Source: Chitinophaga skermanii (GTDB lineage: Bacteria; Bacteroidota; Bacteroidia; Chitinophagales; Chitinophagaceae). From it: DNA of 64,000 bases. Positions within the stretch are counted from its first letter, which is position 1. The number at the start of each line of letters is the position of its first letter. A program made the position numbers and the translations under genes. The DNA lies in the NCBI RefSeq assembly GCF_003259335.1, contig NZ_QLLL01000011.1, positions 1 to 64,000 of the forward strand, given 5' to 3'. This document shows, piece after piece, positions 1-9,281 of this stretch. Below the pieces are notes generated by a model that was not told the origin of the DNA, searched no databases, and saw only the letters and a list, made by a program, of their open reading frames with translations.

Positions 1-77
1 CGCCTAAATGAATCATCATAACTCGATTGACCACCCCCAAGACCTTTTAGTCCAAATAATTTGCTTCTTTTCATCAT
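1..77 (-). CDS. Possible 5' end of a truncated reading frame
   Basis: On the minus strand an open frame begins with two consecutive ATG codons (72-77) and runs off the left edge without a stop, giving about 25 residues rich in Lys, Gly and Ser. No domain can be judged from so little, and I see neither a clear ribosome-binding site nor a TAnnTTTG promoter. It is listed only because it stays open to the edge. Confidence 0.2.
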   Translation of the reverse strand, partial: MMKRSKLFGLKGLGGGQSSYDDSFR

Positions 78-382
78 TTTTCATTTGTGGGTGTAAACTT
101 TTTGCAGGACTAGACATTATAAAGCCATTTTGGTGCTGTTATAGATAGTTAGGATGAATGATTATTATAAGTGTTGTGCCATATATTGATATACTAAGAA
201 AAGTACTTAAAACGTTTTTTCAGCTGTTTAAGCTTGTTTAAGCGTTGTTATTCAATTATATATATAGTGGTCCCGGCCGGTATTATGCGCTTTCATATCG
301 CAGTCTTTACCGCGGAAACAAAAAACTTTACCATTTAACATTTTTTTTACTGTTTCATGGGGGATTTATCACCCTCGAAATG

Positions 383-390
383 TATTTTTG
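383..390 (+). promoter_or_regulatory. Putative Bacteroidota -7 promoter element
   Basis: TATTTTTG matches the Bacteroidota -7 consensus TAnnTTTG and lies 23 nt before the ATG at 414. No clear TTTG -33 element sits at the expected distance, so the call rests on the -7 box alone. Confidence 0.35.
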
Positions 391-413
391 TGTACAAAGT
401 GTTCGTATTGTAA

Positions 414-716
414 ATGAAGAAGCTAATCTCCATAATCCTGTTTTCGCTGATTTGCGTTCAGCTCCTTCCAATTAAGGAGGTGGGGAAGCTTATTTTCAAT
501 AATCAAATCGTAGAGGAACACGTTGAAGGAGGATGCTCGGCCAAAAGCCCTATGAAGCTGGTGAAAGATGTTCACTTCTGCAATTCAGAGCAAAGTTCCT
601 TCCTCGATCCCGGCTTTATTATTGAAACACGTGCTCTTCAATATTTTGAGCAGCTCCCCGCAAGTCCTATTAAGGAAATCCAAACGCCCCCTCCCAACTT
701 TACAGTTGCAGCTTAA
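414..716 (+). CDS. Small exported protein of unknown function
   Basis: A 100-residue protein I do not recognise. The first ~20 residues (Lys-Lys followed by an Ile/Leu/Phe-rich stretch) look like a signal peptide or membrane anchor. The rest is soluble, with two cysteines and two histidines (Cys41, Cys56, His36, His54) that could bind a metal or form a disulfide. The start is supported by a TATTTTTG -7-type box at 383-390, about 24 nt upstream. It lies 186 bp before the SulP/carbonic anhydrase pair on the same strand, so a link to that locus is possible but unproven. A longer overlapping frame starting near 245 lacks these properties. Confidence 0.6.
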   Translation: MKKLISIILFSLICVQLLPIKEVGKLIFNNQIVEEHVEGGCSAKSPMKLVKDVHFCNSEQSSFLDPGFIIETRALQYFEQLPASPIKEIQTPPPNFTVAA

Positions 717-902
717 TGCTTAACCATGTGCACACCATCTTACTCGTGCGCATCACTGTTTCTTTTTTAACTTATTACAAGACTATTACTACGGCTAGCC
801 TGTACTAACCACAGTGGCTTTATACGTGTGCATTCGCGTTCGTGTAAGTGCTATTGATGATGTTGTGTACTACATGGCAGTGGTGACTGTCGTCATTACT
901 TA

Positions 903-2561
903 ATGTCTTTCAAAATGAGCATTAAAACATCTCCTTTTTCGAATATTAAAGGCGACCTATCTGCGGGCCTTGTTGTGTTCCTTATTGCTGTACCATTATG
1001 TTTGGGTATTGCCCTTGCGTCTGGCGCCCCTTTATTTTCGGGCATGATTGCCGGTATTGTTGGCGGTATTGTTATTGGTGCTTTCTCTGGTTCTAATCTT
1101 TCTGTGAGTGGCCCTGCTGCTGGTTTAACGGCCATTGTATTATCAGCTATTACACAACTAGGTGCATTCGATATATTCTTGATGGCGGTTGTAATTGGCG
1201 GTGCCTTACAATTGGCTTTCGGCTTCTTGAAAGCGGGTACGGTAGCAAATTACTTTCCATCGAACGTTATCACAGGTATGTTAACCGCTATTGGTATCAT
1301 CATCATTTTAAAGCAAATACCACATGCTTTTGGTTATGATGCTGACTCTGAAGGTGACTTTGCATTCTTCCAAGTAGATGGAGAAAACTCTTTTACGGCA
1401 TTATTATCGACGCTCAACCATATTGATATAGGCGCTACTTTGATCACGATCATATCGATTTTGATTATTCTTTACTGGGGTAAAATTCCTAAGGTAAAAG
1501 TAGTTCCAGCCGCGCTCGTAGCGGTATTAGCGGGCATCGGCATTAACGAACTTTTCGCTGCGATGGGTTCTTCTTTAGCCGTTTCATCCAAACACTTAGT
1601 AAGTTTGCCAATTGCAAGCAGTTTTAACGAGTTCCTCGGTCAGTTTACATTACCGAATTTCGGATCTCTCGCTAGCGGTGAAGTTTGGACCGTTGCCTTT
1701 ACTATTGCGATCGTTGCATCCATTGAAACTTTGTTGAACGTAGAAGCGACTGATAAACTCGATCCATTGAAACGCTATACTTCTCCTAACAGGGAATTAA
1801 AAGCACAAGGTATCGGTAATATGGTAAGTGGTATGATTGGAGGTTTGCCTATTACTTCGGTAATTGTTCGTTCTTCTGCCAACATTAATGCCGGCGGTAG
1901 AACAAAGGCATCAACGATTACCCACGGTATTTTGTTATTAGTGTGTGCGGCTTTAATCCCGTCACTCTTAAATAAAATTCCTTTGGCAACATTAGCAGCT
2001 ATCTTGTTAGTAACAGGGTACAAGCTTTGTAAGATCTCTGTCTTCAAACAAATGTTCCAAAAAGGTAAATACCAATGGGTACCATTTATGGTAACAGTAG
2101 TGGCTATTGTATTCACGAACTTATTATTGGGCGTGGCACTAGGTTTAGCAGTAAGCGTACTCGCTATTTTACGCGGTAACTTGAAAACACCTTATTTCTT
2201 CACAAAGTCACAAGAAGAAACTGGTGAATTAAAATTGGAATTAGCACAAGAAGTTTCTTTCCTTAATAAAGCGAACATCTTATTAACACTCGATCACCTA
2301 CCAAATAACACAACGGTGATTCTCGATGCCAGCAAAACCAGCTATATCGACCAGGACGTGTTAGACATCATCCGTGAGTTTGCGCAAATAAAAGCCCCCC
2401 AAAAGCAAATCAAAGTGATCTTAACCGGCTTTAAAGACGTATATAAGATCACAAACACAGATCACATGTTCATCGACCAACATAATTTGTCGCATGATAC
2501 AGTGACCAATGTTAAAACCGGTACTCACAAAGAGTTAATCAAGGAATTGACACTCAATTAA
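903..2561 (+). CDS. SulP family anion (probably bicarbonate) transporter
   Basis: A 552-residue SulP (SLC26-like) inner-membrane transporter. The N-terminus has the family signature of a short cytoplasmic segment followed by Gly/Ala-rich transmembrane helices, including a GPAAGLTA stretch. Hydrophobic helices continue to about residue 430. Residues ~440-550 form a cytoplasmic STAS domain, with the ILDASKTSYIDQDVL loop and helix. SulP proteins import sulfate, bicarbonate or other anions. Here the carbonic anhydrase gene 23 bp downstream argues for bicarbonate. An in-frame ATG at 915 is an alternative start. Length is normal and no key element appears to be missing. Confidence 0.92.
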   Translation: MSFKMSIKTSPFSNIKGDLSAGLVVFLIAVPLCLGIALASGAPLFSGMIAGIVGGIVIGAFSGSNLSVSGPAAGLTAIVLSAITQLGAFDIFLMAVVIGGALQLAFGFLKAGTVANYFPSNVITGMLTAIGIIIILKQIPHAFGYDADSEGDFAFFQVDGENSFTALLSTLNHIDIGATLITIISILIILYWGKIPKVKVVPAALVAVLAGIGINELFAAMGSSLAVSSKHLVSLPIASSFNEFLGQFTLPNFGSLASGEVWTVAFTIAIVASIETLLNVEATDKLDPLKRYTSPNRELKAQGIGNMVSGMIGGLPITSVIVRSSANINAGGRTKASTITHGILLLVCAALIPSLLNKIPLATLAAILLVTGYKLCKISVFKQMFQKGKYQWVPFMVTVVAIVFTNLLLGVALGLAVSVLAILRGNLKTPYFFTKSQEETGELKLELAQEVSFLNKANILLTLDHLPNNTTVILDASKTSYIDQDVLDIIREFAQIKAPQKQIKVILTGFKDVYKITNTDHMFIDQHNLSHDTVTNVKTGTHKELIKELTLN

Positions 2562-2584
2562 TTAACCTTTTTTAAAATTATTTT

Positions 2585-3256
2585 ATGCAAGCGTATAATA
2601 AAACAACACAAGGAAATTTAACACCAGACCAAGTATTGGAAGTATTGCAAGATGGTAACAAGCGTTTTGTAAACAACTTGCGTATCAACCGTAACCTTTT
2701 ACAACAGGTGAACGAAACGAGAGATGGCCAGTGGCCAATTGCGGCGATTGTTAGCTGTATGGACTCTCGTACTTCTGCGGAATTGATTTTTGACCTTGGT
2801 TTAGGCGATATCTTCAGTATTCGCTTAGCGGGTAATGTTATTTCTGAATATGTGCTCGGCAGCTTGGAATATGCGTGCTCAGTTGCAGGATCTAAATTTA
2901 TTGTAGTACTCGGACATACAAAATGCGGTGCCATTAAAGGTGCTTGCGATCACATCGAAATGGGTAACCTTACTGCTTTATTAAGCGAGATTACGCCTTC
3001 GGTTGCAGCTGAAAAAGAACACCAAGACAATCGTAATTCTACCAACGAATCATTCGTGGACGCAGTTGCAAATATCCACGTTGATCGTTCAGTAAAAACG
3101 ATCATGGAAAGGAGTCCTATCTTAAAAGATTTAATTGAAAAAGGTACTATTGGTATTATCGGTGCGATGTACGACGTAGTAACCGGTCAAGTAAGTTTTT
3201 ATAATCATACAATGATTATAAACCATCCAAAATCTGTAGCTATGGTTGCAGAGTAA
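2585..3256 (+). CDS. Beta-class carbonic anhydrase
   Basis: A 223-residue enzyme interconverting CO2 and bicarbonate. Zinc ligands are visible as Cys58 (SCMDSR), His111 and Cys114 (GHTKCG). The Asp60-Arg62 dyad needed for the active site is also present. The gene starts 23 bp after the SulP transporter and is followed by a strong terminator, so the two probably form one transcript: import of bicarbonate, then equilibration with CO2 for carboxylases and pH balance. This is seen often with SulP proteins. No truncation. The substrate of the transporter is inferred from this pairing. Confidence 0.95.
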   Translation: MQAYNKTTQGNLTPDQVLEVLQDGNKRFVNNLRINRNLLQQVNETRDGQWPIAAIVSCMDSRTSAELIFDLGLGDIFSIRLAGNVISEYVLGSLEYACSVAGSKFIVVLGHTKCGAIKGACDHIEMGNLTALLSEITPSVAAEKEHQDNRNSTNESFVDAVANIHVDRSVKTIMERSPILKDLIEKGTIGIIGAMYDVVTGQVSFYNHTMIINHPKSVAMVAE

Positions 3257-3275
3257 TAAGTGTTAAGAAGAAAGC

Positions 3276-3310
3276 AGGGCGGCTATTTTTGGCCGCCCTT
3301 ATTTTTTATC
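3276..3310 (+). terminator. Rho-independent terminator after carbonic anhydrase
   Basis: The GGGCGGC / GCCGCCC stem (3277-3283 with 3292-3298) is followed by a T-rich tract, 20 bp after the stop codon. It ends the SulP/carbonic anhydrase transcript. Confidence 0.85.
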
Positions 3311-3358
3311 TAATATCTTATTTGTTAGCATATTGCGTGCGCGAATGCGCTTATCCTA

Positions 3359-4450
3359 CTATAGATACTTCTCTCCTTTATGGCGTTTTACCTCTGCCAC
3401 GTATTCTTTGATTTGCTGTTCATTTCCTCTTTTACACACCATTAGTACATCGTTTGTATCGATGAGAATGAAGTCGTCGAGGCCTTGTAAAACGACTAGC
3501 TTATCGTTAGGAACACGTACCATGCAGTTGCGTGCATCGATTACCATTACGTTTTTACCCTGTACGGCATTGCCGAGGTAATCTTTTTCGAGGTTGCTAT
3601 AGGCAGAAGACCAAGTACCGAGGTCGCTCCAACCGAAGTTGGAAGGGATAACGTATACGTTATCAGCCTTTTCCATTAAACCATAGTCGATGGAAATGTT
3701 GGTGCATTGGGTATATATTCTTTCGATTACTTCTTTTTCGCGGGGTGTATTGAAGACATCGCTGGCGGCTTCGAACATTTCTTCCAATTCGGGAAGGTGT
3801 TTTTTGAAGGCAGCCGTAATGGTTTTCACATTCCCGGCGAATATACCGGCGTTCCAAAGGAAGTCGCCGCTTTTGATGAAGGTTTTAGCGATTTCGAGAT
3901 CGGGTTTCTCTGTAAAGGTTTTTACGGGGTACACGTTATCTGCGACTTGCTGGGTTTCGTATTGAATATAACCGTAGGCCGTGTCGGGGCGTGTAGGTTT
4001 AATACCAAACGTGAGCAAGGCGCTATGTTTACGTACGAATAACAGGGCATTCAAGCAGGTGGTGTTGAAGGCGAGGTTGTCAAGTACGAGGTGATCGGCG
4101 GGGGCACAGATTAAGTTTGCCTTTGGATCACGGGATTGAATTTTATGGGAGATATACGCAATACAAGGCGCAGTGTTCTTCCTGGAAGGTTCGGCCACAA
4201 TATTGGCTTTTACCATGCCGGGTAACTGCTCCTCCACCAAACCGGTATACTGGTTATGGGTAATTACGTAAATATTTTCGGGTGGAATAAACTGGATAAA
4301 TCGCTCGTAGGTCCACTGCAACAATGTTTTGCCGGTATTTAATACATCCAAGAATTGCTTGGGATAATCGGTTCGGCTGTATGGCCAAAACCGGCTTCCA
4401 ATTCCGCCGGCCATAATGGCCACATAGAAATGATTGTTCATTGACGTCAT
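3359..4450 (-). CDS. manC: Mannose-1-phosphate guanylyltransferase
   Basis: A 363-residue nucleotidyltransferase making GDP-mannose from mannose-1-phosphate and GTP. The GT-A nucleotide-binding signature appears near the N-terminus as AGGIGSRFWPYSR (about residues 14-26). It is followed by the conserved KQF and an FTEKP motif near residue 180. The C-terminal isomerase half of bifunctional AlgA/ManC enzymes is absent, which gives the shorter length usual in this phylum. It starts 6 bp after the KdsD-like gene and is probably cotranscribed with it, feeding capsule or lipopolysaccharide sugar synthesis. An ATG three codons in is an alternative start. Confidence 0.93.
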   Translation of the reverse strand: MTSMNNHFYVAIMAGGIGSRFWPYSRTDYPKQFLDVLNTGKTLLQWTYERFIQFIPPENIYVITHNQYTGLVEEQLPGMVKANIVAEPSRKNTAPCIAYISHKIQSRDPKANLICAPADHLVLDNLAFNTTCLNALLFVRKHSALLTFGIKPTRPDTAYGYIQYETQQVADNVYPVKTFTEKPDLEIAKTFIKSGDFLWNAGIFAGNVKTITAAFKKHLPELEEMFEAASDVFNTPREKEVIERIYTQCTNISIDYGLMEKADNVYVIPSNFGWSDLGTWSSAYSNLEKDYLGNAVQGKNVMVIDARNCMVRVPNDKLVVLQGLDDFILIDTNDVLMVCKRGNEQQIKEYVAEVKRHKGEKYL

Positions 4451-4456
4451 TACAAC

Positions 4457-5431
4457 TTAAATAATACCTTCCCTGATAAGGTCGTGTAAATGAATAATAC
4501 CATCGTAAACTTCGCCATCCATTACTAAAAGTTGGGTAATATTATATTGCCTCATCTTTTCCAATGCATTGATAGCCAGCTCATTCTTCTGGATGGTTTT
4601 GGGTTTCGTCGACATAATGTCGGCCGCAAGCACATCTGCCGTATCTATCTCTTTCTCCAACATGCGTCTTAAATCCCCGTCCGTAATGATTCCTTCTAAA
4701 TGTTTATGGTCGTCTACCACGGCTGTAACCCCCAACATTTTGGAAGAAATTTCAACAATTACTTCCTTGATGGTACTTTGTTTTCTTACTTGCGGGGCTT
4801 CATGCAATTTACTTAAGTCGCTCACTTTCAAATATAAGCGTTTACCTAAGGCCCCACCTGGGTGGAATTTTGCGAAGTCGGAAGCCGAAAATCCTTTCAT
4901 TTCCATGAGACAAACAGCCACGGCGTCGCCCATTACCATTTGTGCAGTGGTACTGGAGGTAGGAGCGAGGTTGTTAGGACAAGCTTCCTGGCTTACGGTG
5001 GTGTTTAGGATGAAGTCGGCAGATTTAGCTAAGTAAGAATCAAGTTTGCCTACGATAGCGATTAATGTATTACCAAAATTTTTAACAAGCGGAACTAAAA
5101 CTTTGATTTCGGGAGATTCTCCGGATTTGGAGATAATCATCACCACATCATTTGTTCTTATCATGCCGAGGTCGCCATGTATGGCATCGGCAGCATGCAT
5201 AAAAAGGGCAGGGGTGCCCGTAGAGTTTAAAGTAGCTACGATTTTTTGCGCCACAATGGCACTTTTCCCGATACCAGCAATCACCACGCGGCCCGTGCAT
5301 TCGGCCAGCAGCTTCACACATTGCTCGAAATCTTCGTTAATATATCCTTGCAGCGCACCAATGGCAGCTGCCTCTAATTGGATCGTTTTCAACGCTGTTG
5401 CTGAGATGTTTACATTCATCGTTTGTATCAT
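4457..5431 (-). CDS. kdsD: KpsF/GutQ-type arabinose-5-phosphate isomerase
   Basis: A 324-residue sugar-phosphate isomerase. An SIS domain (about residues 35-165, with IAGIGKSAIVAQKI and ISKSGESPEIK) is followed by two CBS domains (~205-324, ending in GIIHLHDLIREG). Enzymes of this layout convert ribulose-5-phosphate to arabinose-5-phosphate, the first step to KDO in the lipopolysaccharide core. It is the first gene of a minus-strand pair with mannose-1-phosphate guanylyltransferase, both surface-sugar precursor enzymes. The start could instead be the ATG four codons downstream. Confidence 0.93.
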   Translation of the reverse strand: MIQTMNVNISATALKTIQLEAAAIGALQGYINEDFEQCVKLLAECTGRVVIAGIGKSAIVAQKIVATLNSTGTPALFMHAADAIHGDLGMIRTNDVVMIISKSGESPEIKVLVPLVKNFGNTLIAIVGKLDSYLAKSADFILNTTVSQEACPNNLAPTSSTTAQMVMGDAVAVCLMEMKGFSASDFAKFHPGGALGKRLYLKVSDLSKLHEAPQVRKQSTIKEVIVEISSKMLGVTAVVDDHKHLEGIITDGDLRRMLEKEIDTADVLAADIMSTKPKTIQKNELAINALEKMRQYNITQLLVMDGEVYDGIIHLHDLIREGII

Positions 5432-5606
5432 GCGGAGCTACAAATTTATCATTTTTTAACTAAGTGAGACGATCATATAATTTATATTGAAGAACGCACT
5501 TTTTTAGTTAATTTCGTGTCCCCAAAAAAATTTAGACTATCAATTTTCAGTTTTATCCATCCATTTTGTTGATTTCGTCTGATTTTAGAATTAAACTTCA
5601 TATGTG

Positions 5607-7811
5607 ATGGCTGTTGCAAAGGTAAGTTTGTTGGATGCTTTACAAGAACATTTTGGGTTTGAAGCCTTTAAGGGTAACCAGGAGAAGATCATCAACAGTA
5701 TTCTTGCTAAAAAAGATACGTTCGTGATTATGCCTACAGGTGGCGGGAAATCGCTCTGTTACCAGTTACCGGCGCTGATGAACCCAGGGTGTGCTTTAAT
5801 TGTGTCCCCGCTCATTGCACTGATGAAAAACCAAGTGGATTTGGTTCGTTCATACAGTAGCAAAGACAACGTTGCGCACTTCTTGAACTCTACGCTTACA
5901 AAAGCGCAGATCAAAAAGGTGCGTACCGACCTATTATCCGGTAAAACCAAAATGCTCTATGTAGCACCGGAAACGCTCACCAAACAAGAGAATATCGATT
6001 TCTTCAAAGATCTCGAGATATCTTTTATTGCCGTAGATGAAGCTCACTGTATTTCCGAATGGGGTCACGACTTCCGCCCGGAATACCGTCGTTTGAAAGA
6101 AATGATTGACCAAATCAATCCCGATTTGCCAATTATTGCCCTTACAGCGACTGCTACCCCTAAAGTGCAAAGCGACATTGTTAAAAACTTGGAGCTGCGC
6201 ATGCCCGAGGTCTTTATTTCTTCCTTCAACCGCCCTAACCTCTATTACGAGATCAGGCCAAAGCGAAAGAAAGAGCAGACCATCAAAGAAATCGTCAAAT
6301 TTATTCACTCCCATAAAGGAAAGAGCGGTATTATTTATACCCTCAACCGCAAAACCACCGAAGAACTGGCCGATATGCTCGTTGCCAATGGTATTAAAGC
6401 CGTAGCGTACCACGCCGGACTAGATGCTACAACCCGTGCACAGCGCCAGGACATGTTCTTGCATGAAGAGGTGGAAGTAATTGTTGCTACCATTGCCTTC
6501 GGTATGGGTATCGACAAACCGGACGTTCGCTTCGTTATTCACTTCAACATTCCGAAAAGCTTGGAAAACTATTACCAAGAAACCGGTCGCGCCGGTAGGG
6601 ATGGCCTAGAAGGTATTTGCGTGTGCTTCTATTCACATAAAGACGTGCAAAAACTCGAGCATTTGATGCGCGATAAGCCGTTAAGTGAACGTGAAATGGG
6701 TGCCCAACTTATCAACGAAACCGTGGCATATGCCGAAAGTGCCGTTTGTAGAAGGAAAGTGATCTTGCATTATTTCGGGGAAGGATTAGAGAAAGAGAAC
6801 TGTGGTAATTGCGACAACTGCCGGAACCCGAAAGAGAAAATCGAGGTGAAGAACCGTGTTGTGATCGTTTTAAAGGCTATTAAAGAGCTGGAAGAACGAT
6901 TTGGTAGCGAATACGTGGTGAATATTATCATGGGTGTAATTAACCCGCAAATCACCACCTTCAAACACGACAAGTTATCGGTATTTGGTGAGGGTAAAGA
7001 ATTTGATGCACACTTCTGGAATTCGCTTATCCGCCAGATGATGTTGGAAGACTTGATTGAGAAGGACATTGAAGAATATGGCTTATTGAAAATCAAGGAG
7101 AAAGGACATGCATTCTTAAAGAAACCTTATTCTTTGATGGTGGCATTAAATCACCAGTTTGAAGAAGAAGCAGCAGAAGACGACGCGGAAGAAATTGCGG
7201 CGGAAGCCCAAATTTCGGCCGACCCTGTGTTGTTCGAGATGCTGAAAGAGCTTCGTAAGAAAGTAGCGAAAGAAAAGAATTTACCGCCGTTTGTGATCTT
7301 CTTGGAAACCTCCTTAGAAGACATGGCCACGCAATATCCAACGTCTATCCCTGAATTAGAAAAAATACAGGGTGTAAGTAAAGGAAAGGCGATTCGTTAC
7401 GGAAAGCAGTTCTTAGACGTGATTTCGAAATACGTAGAAGATAACGACATTACGAAACCGGATGATTTCGTGATGAAGAGCGTGGTGAATAAAAGCGGTT
7501 TGAAAGTATTCATTATCCAGAATATCGATAAAAAGATACCACTCGAAACCATTGCTAAGAACAAGGAATTAACCATGAGTAAACTGCTCGACGAGATGGA
7601 AACCATCGTTGCGAGTGGTACTAAATTGAACCTTGACTATTGCTTGGATGAAGAACTGGACGACTATGCACAAGACGAGATTTTAGAGTATTTCAAAAAC
7701 TGTGAAACATCGAGCTTGGCACTAGCCCGCGAAGAGCTGATTGAAAGTAATTACACCTTGGAACAATTGAAACTAATGCGTATCAAGTTCCTCGTAGTAT
7801 ACGGAAACTAA
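5607..7811 (+). CDS. recQ: ATP-dependent DNA helicase RecQ
   Basis: A ~734-residue 3'-5' DNA helicase acting in recombination and fork repair. Visible in order: Walker A MPTGGGKS (~residue 43-50), the DEAH box with aromatic loop (VDEAHCISEWGHDFR, ~140), helicase motif V/VI (GMGIDKPDVR, QETGRAGRDG), the zinc-binding Cys cluster ending CGNCDNC (~400), winged-helix RQC, and an HRDC domain (~540-630). An extra C-terminal helical tail follows. The ATG at 5607 is preferred over the GTG just before it. The DUF3050 gene follows 18 bp later. Confidence 0.97.
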   Translation: MAVAKVSLLDALQEHFGFEAFKGNQEKIINSILAKKDTFVIMPTGGGKSLCYQLPALMNPGCALIVSPLIALMKNQVDLVRSYSSKDNVAHFLNSTLTKAQIKKVRTDLLSGKTKMLYVAPETLTKQENIDFFKDLEISFIAVDEAHCISEWGHDFRPEYRRLKEMIDQINPDLPIIALTATATPKVQSDIVKNLELRMPEVFISSFNRPNLYYEIRPKRKKEQTIKEIVKFIHSHKGKSGIIYTLNRKTTEELADMLVANGIKAVAYHAGLDATTRAQRQDMFLHEEVEVIVATIAFGMGIDKPDVRFVIHFNIPKSLENYYQETGRAGRDGLEGICVCFYSHKDVQKLEHLMRDKPLSEREMGAQLINETVAYAESAVCRRKVILHYFGEGLEKENCGNCDNCRNPKEKIEVKNRVVIVLKAIKELEERFGSEYVVNIIMGVINPQITTFKHDKLSVFGEGKEFDAHFWNSLIRQMMLEDLIEKDIEEYGLLKIKEKGHAFLKKPYSLMVALNHQFEEEAAEDDAEEIAAEAQISADPVLFEMLKELRKKVAKEKNLPPFVIFLETSLEDMATQYPTSIPELEKIQGVSKGKAIRYGKQFLDVISKYVEDNDITKPDDFVMKSVVNKSGLKVFIIQNIDKKIPLETIAKNKELTMSKLLDEMETIVASGTKLNLDYCLDEELDDYAQDEILEYFKNCETSSLALAREELIESNYTLEQLKLMRIKFLVVYGN

Positions 7812-7829
7812 CTTTTTATACCTGCTTAT

Positions 7830-8606
7830 ATGAGTATCGAATTGATACAGCGCAATATTGCGACTGTAAGAGAGGAAATCGTGCAACATGCACTGTACAA
7901 CAAACTACAATCCCTCGATGATGTAAAATTGTTTATGGAGCACCACATTTTCGCGGTGTGGGATTTTATGTCGTTGCTGAAAGGACTACAACGCACGCTT
8001 ACTTGCGTGGAGGTGCCTTGGGTACCGAAAGGCTCTCCTGATACCCGTTATTTCATCAACGAGATTGTAACGGGCGAGGAGAGTGATGTGGACCAAGATG
8101 GCAAGAGATGTAGTCATTTTGAGTTGTACTTGCGTGCCATGGAGCAAGCCGGTGCCGATACATCATCGATAAACGGGTTATTAGCCGATTTAAGCGCCGG
8201 AAAATCCATTTCCGAAGCAATAGCCGGCTCAAACCTTCCTGCGGCCGTAAAGGGCTTTTTAAGCTTTACTTTTGATGTAATTGCAAGCGGTAAGGCACAC
8301 GTGATGGCAGCCGTGTTTACATTTGGTCGTGAAGACTTAATTCCTGATATGTTCCACGAGTTGGTAAAAGACTTGAATGAGAAGTTTCCTGGTAAATTGA
8401 ATATTTTCAATTATTACTTGGAACGTCATATTGAAGTAGATGGCGATCATCATAGTATCCTTTCTATGCAGATGGTGAGCGAGCTTTGTGGCAATGATAT
8501 TTCGTTGTGGGAAGAAGCGAGTACGTTTGCAGTAAAAAGTTTAGAGTGGCGCAAATCCTTATGGAGCGCGGTTTTAGAAGAAAGTTCTAAAAAATATTCA
8601 AAATAA
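7830..8606 (+). CDS. DUF3050 protein (haem-oxygenase-like fold)
   Basis: A 258-residue protein matching the DUF3050 family, whose members are all-helical and predicted to adopt the haem-oxygenase-like fold. Conserved His/Asp/Glu residues are spread along the chain, for example in the ERHIEVDGDHHS segment (about residues 199-210), consistent with a metal centre. The function is not established. It lies 18 bp after recQ, probably in the same transcript, but no functional link is known. The length is full for the family. Family assignment comes from recognising the overall sequence, not from a catalytic motif. Confidence 0.85.
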   Translation: MSIELIQRNIATVREEIVQHALYNKLQSLDDVKLFMEHHIFAVWDFMSLLKGLQRTLTCVEVPWVPKGSPDTRYFINEIVTGEESDVDQDGKRCSHFELYLRAMEQAGADTSSINGLLADLSAGKSISEAIAGSNLPAAVKGFLSFTFDVIASGKAHVMAAVFTFGREDLIPDMFHELVKDLNEKFPGKLNIFNYYLERHIEVDGDHHSILSMQMVSELCGNDISLWEEASTFAVKSLEWRKSLWSAVLEESSKKYSK

Positions 8607-8608
8607 AT

Positions 8609-8638
8609 TTTGCAGTTTCAAAACTTTGCATACCTTTG
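8609..8638 (+). promoter_or_regulatory. Bacteroidota-type promoter of tRNA-Phe
   Basis: TTTG at 8609-8612 and TACCTTTG at 8631-8638, separated by 18 bp, match the Bacteroidota -33/-7 consensus (TTTG ... TAnnTTTG) very well. The tRNA begins 30 bp downstream. This is the clearest promoter in the window. Confidence 0.8.
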
Positions 8639-8667
8639 CAATCCCTTACAGCACAAGGGAATGCGAT

Positions 8668-8743
8668 GGTGGGATAGCTCAGTTGGTAGAGCAAAGGACT
8701 GAAAATCCTTGTGTCGCCGGTTCGATCCCGGCTCCTACCACCA
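8668..8743 (+). tRNA. tRNA-Phe (GAA anticodon)
   Basis: A 76-nt cloverleaf with acceptor stem GGTGGGA/TCCTACC, D-loop AGCTCAGTTGGTAGAGC, anticodon stem AAGGA/TCCTT around loop CTGAAAA (anticodon GAA), T-arm GCCGGTTCGATCCCGGC, and an encoded CCA end. It has its own promoter and terminator. Intron-free and complete. Confidence 0.98.
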
Positions 8744-8750
8744 GGAAAGA

Positions 8751-8784
8751 AAAGCTTCGAAGTAATACTTCGAAGCTTTTTTGT
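8751..8784 (+). terminator. Terminator after tRNA-Phe
   Basis: An AAGCTTCGAAGT / ACTTCGAAGCTT hairpin with an AAT loop is followed by a T-run. The reverse strand also ends in a T-rich tract, so it may serve the convergent Doc gene as well. Confidence 0.85.
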
Positions 8785-8813
8785 TTTTAGACCTTCTTAT
8801 TTCAAGAACCAAG

Positions 8814-9281
8814 TTAGAATTCAGCAGTGTCGCCAGTGTTTTCAATTGGATAACCAATAAGGTTAATTAATCTCAATTTTAACTCTTCGCTATAATCCAA
8901 TTCGTTTAATAGAGAATGTATTATTTCCCTCAAAAGCTCCTTATCGATAATGCTATCTGCAACTAACACCGCGATATTTTCCATTTCAATAAAAAATTTG
9001 TCTACGAACATATCCAGCCCATTAATTTCCAAAAAAAAGCCACCTAATGCTATAGAAGTTCTTTTATTTCCATCTCGAAAAGTGTGTCCTTTATTTATTT
9101 CGTATACTAGATGAGTAAGTTTATCTTCAAAACAGTTATAATAATCATCGTTTTGAATATGCACCAAAATACTTTCCAACCTTCCTAAATCGACAACACC
9201 TGGTAATCCACCAGAAACTTTTAATATAGTATCATGGGTTTGAATGGCATATTTTGCATTAATGTATAAGTATTCAGCCAT
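8814..9281 (-). CDS. Doc-like Fic-domain toxin (death-on-curing family)
   Basis: A 155-residue Fic/Doc protein. The catalytic loop HTFRDGNKRT (His66-Thr75) matches the HxFx(D/N)GNKR Fic motif. Doc enzymes of this type modify translation factor EF-Tu by phosphorylation and arrest translation, while other Fic proteins AMPylate targets. The start overlaps the stop of the upstream HTH gene by one base (TAATG), so translation is coupled in antitoxin-then-toxin order. No small Phd-type antitoxin is present, so the 355-residue HTH protein is the only candidate partner. The C-terminal ~20 residues extend past the Fic fold. Confidence 0.88.
   Translation of the reverse strand: MAEYLYINAKYAIQTHDTILKVSGGLPGVVDLGRLESILVHIQNDDYYNCFEDKLTHLVYEINKGHTFRDGNKRTSIALGGFFLEINGLDMFVDKFFIEMENIAVLVADSIIDKELLREIIHSLLNELDYSEELKLRLINLIGYPIENTGDTAEF

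Noticed and set aside
245-475. Open frame overlapping the small exported protein gene
   Set aside because: It has no promoter, signal or family features, and the overlapping frame at 414-716 has a signal peptide and a -7 box.
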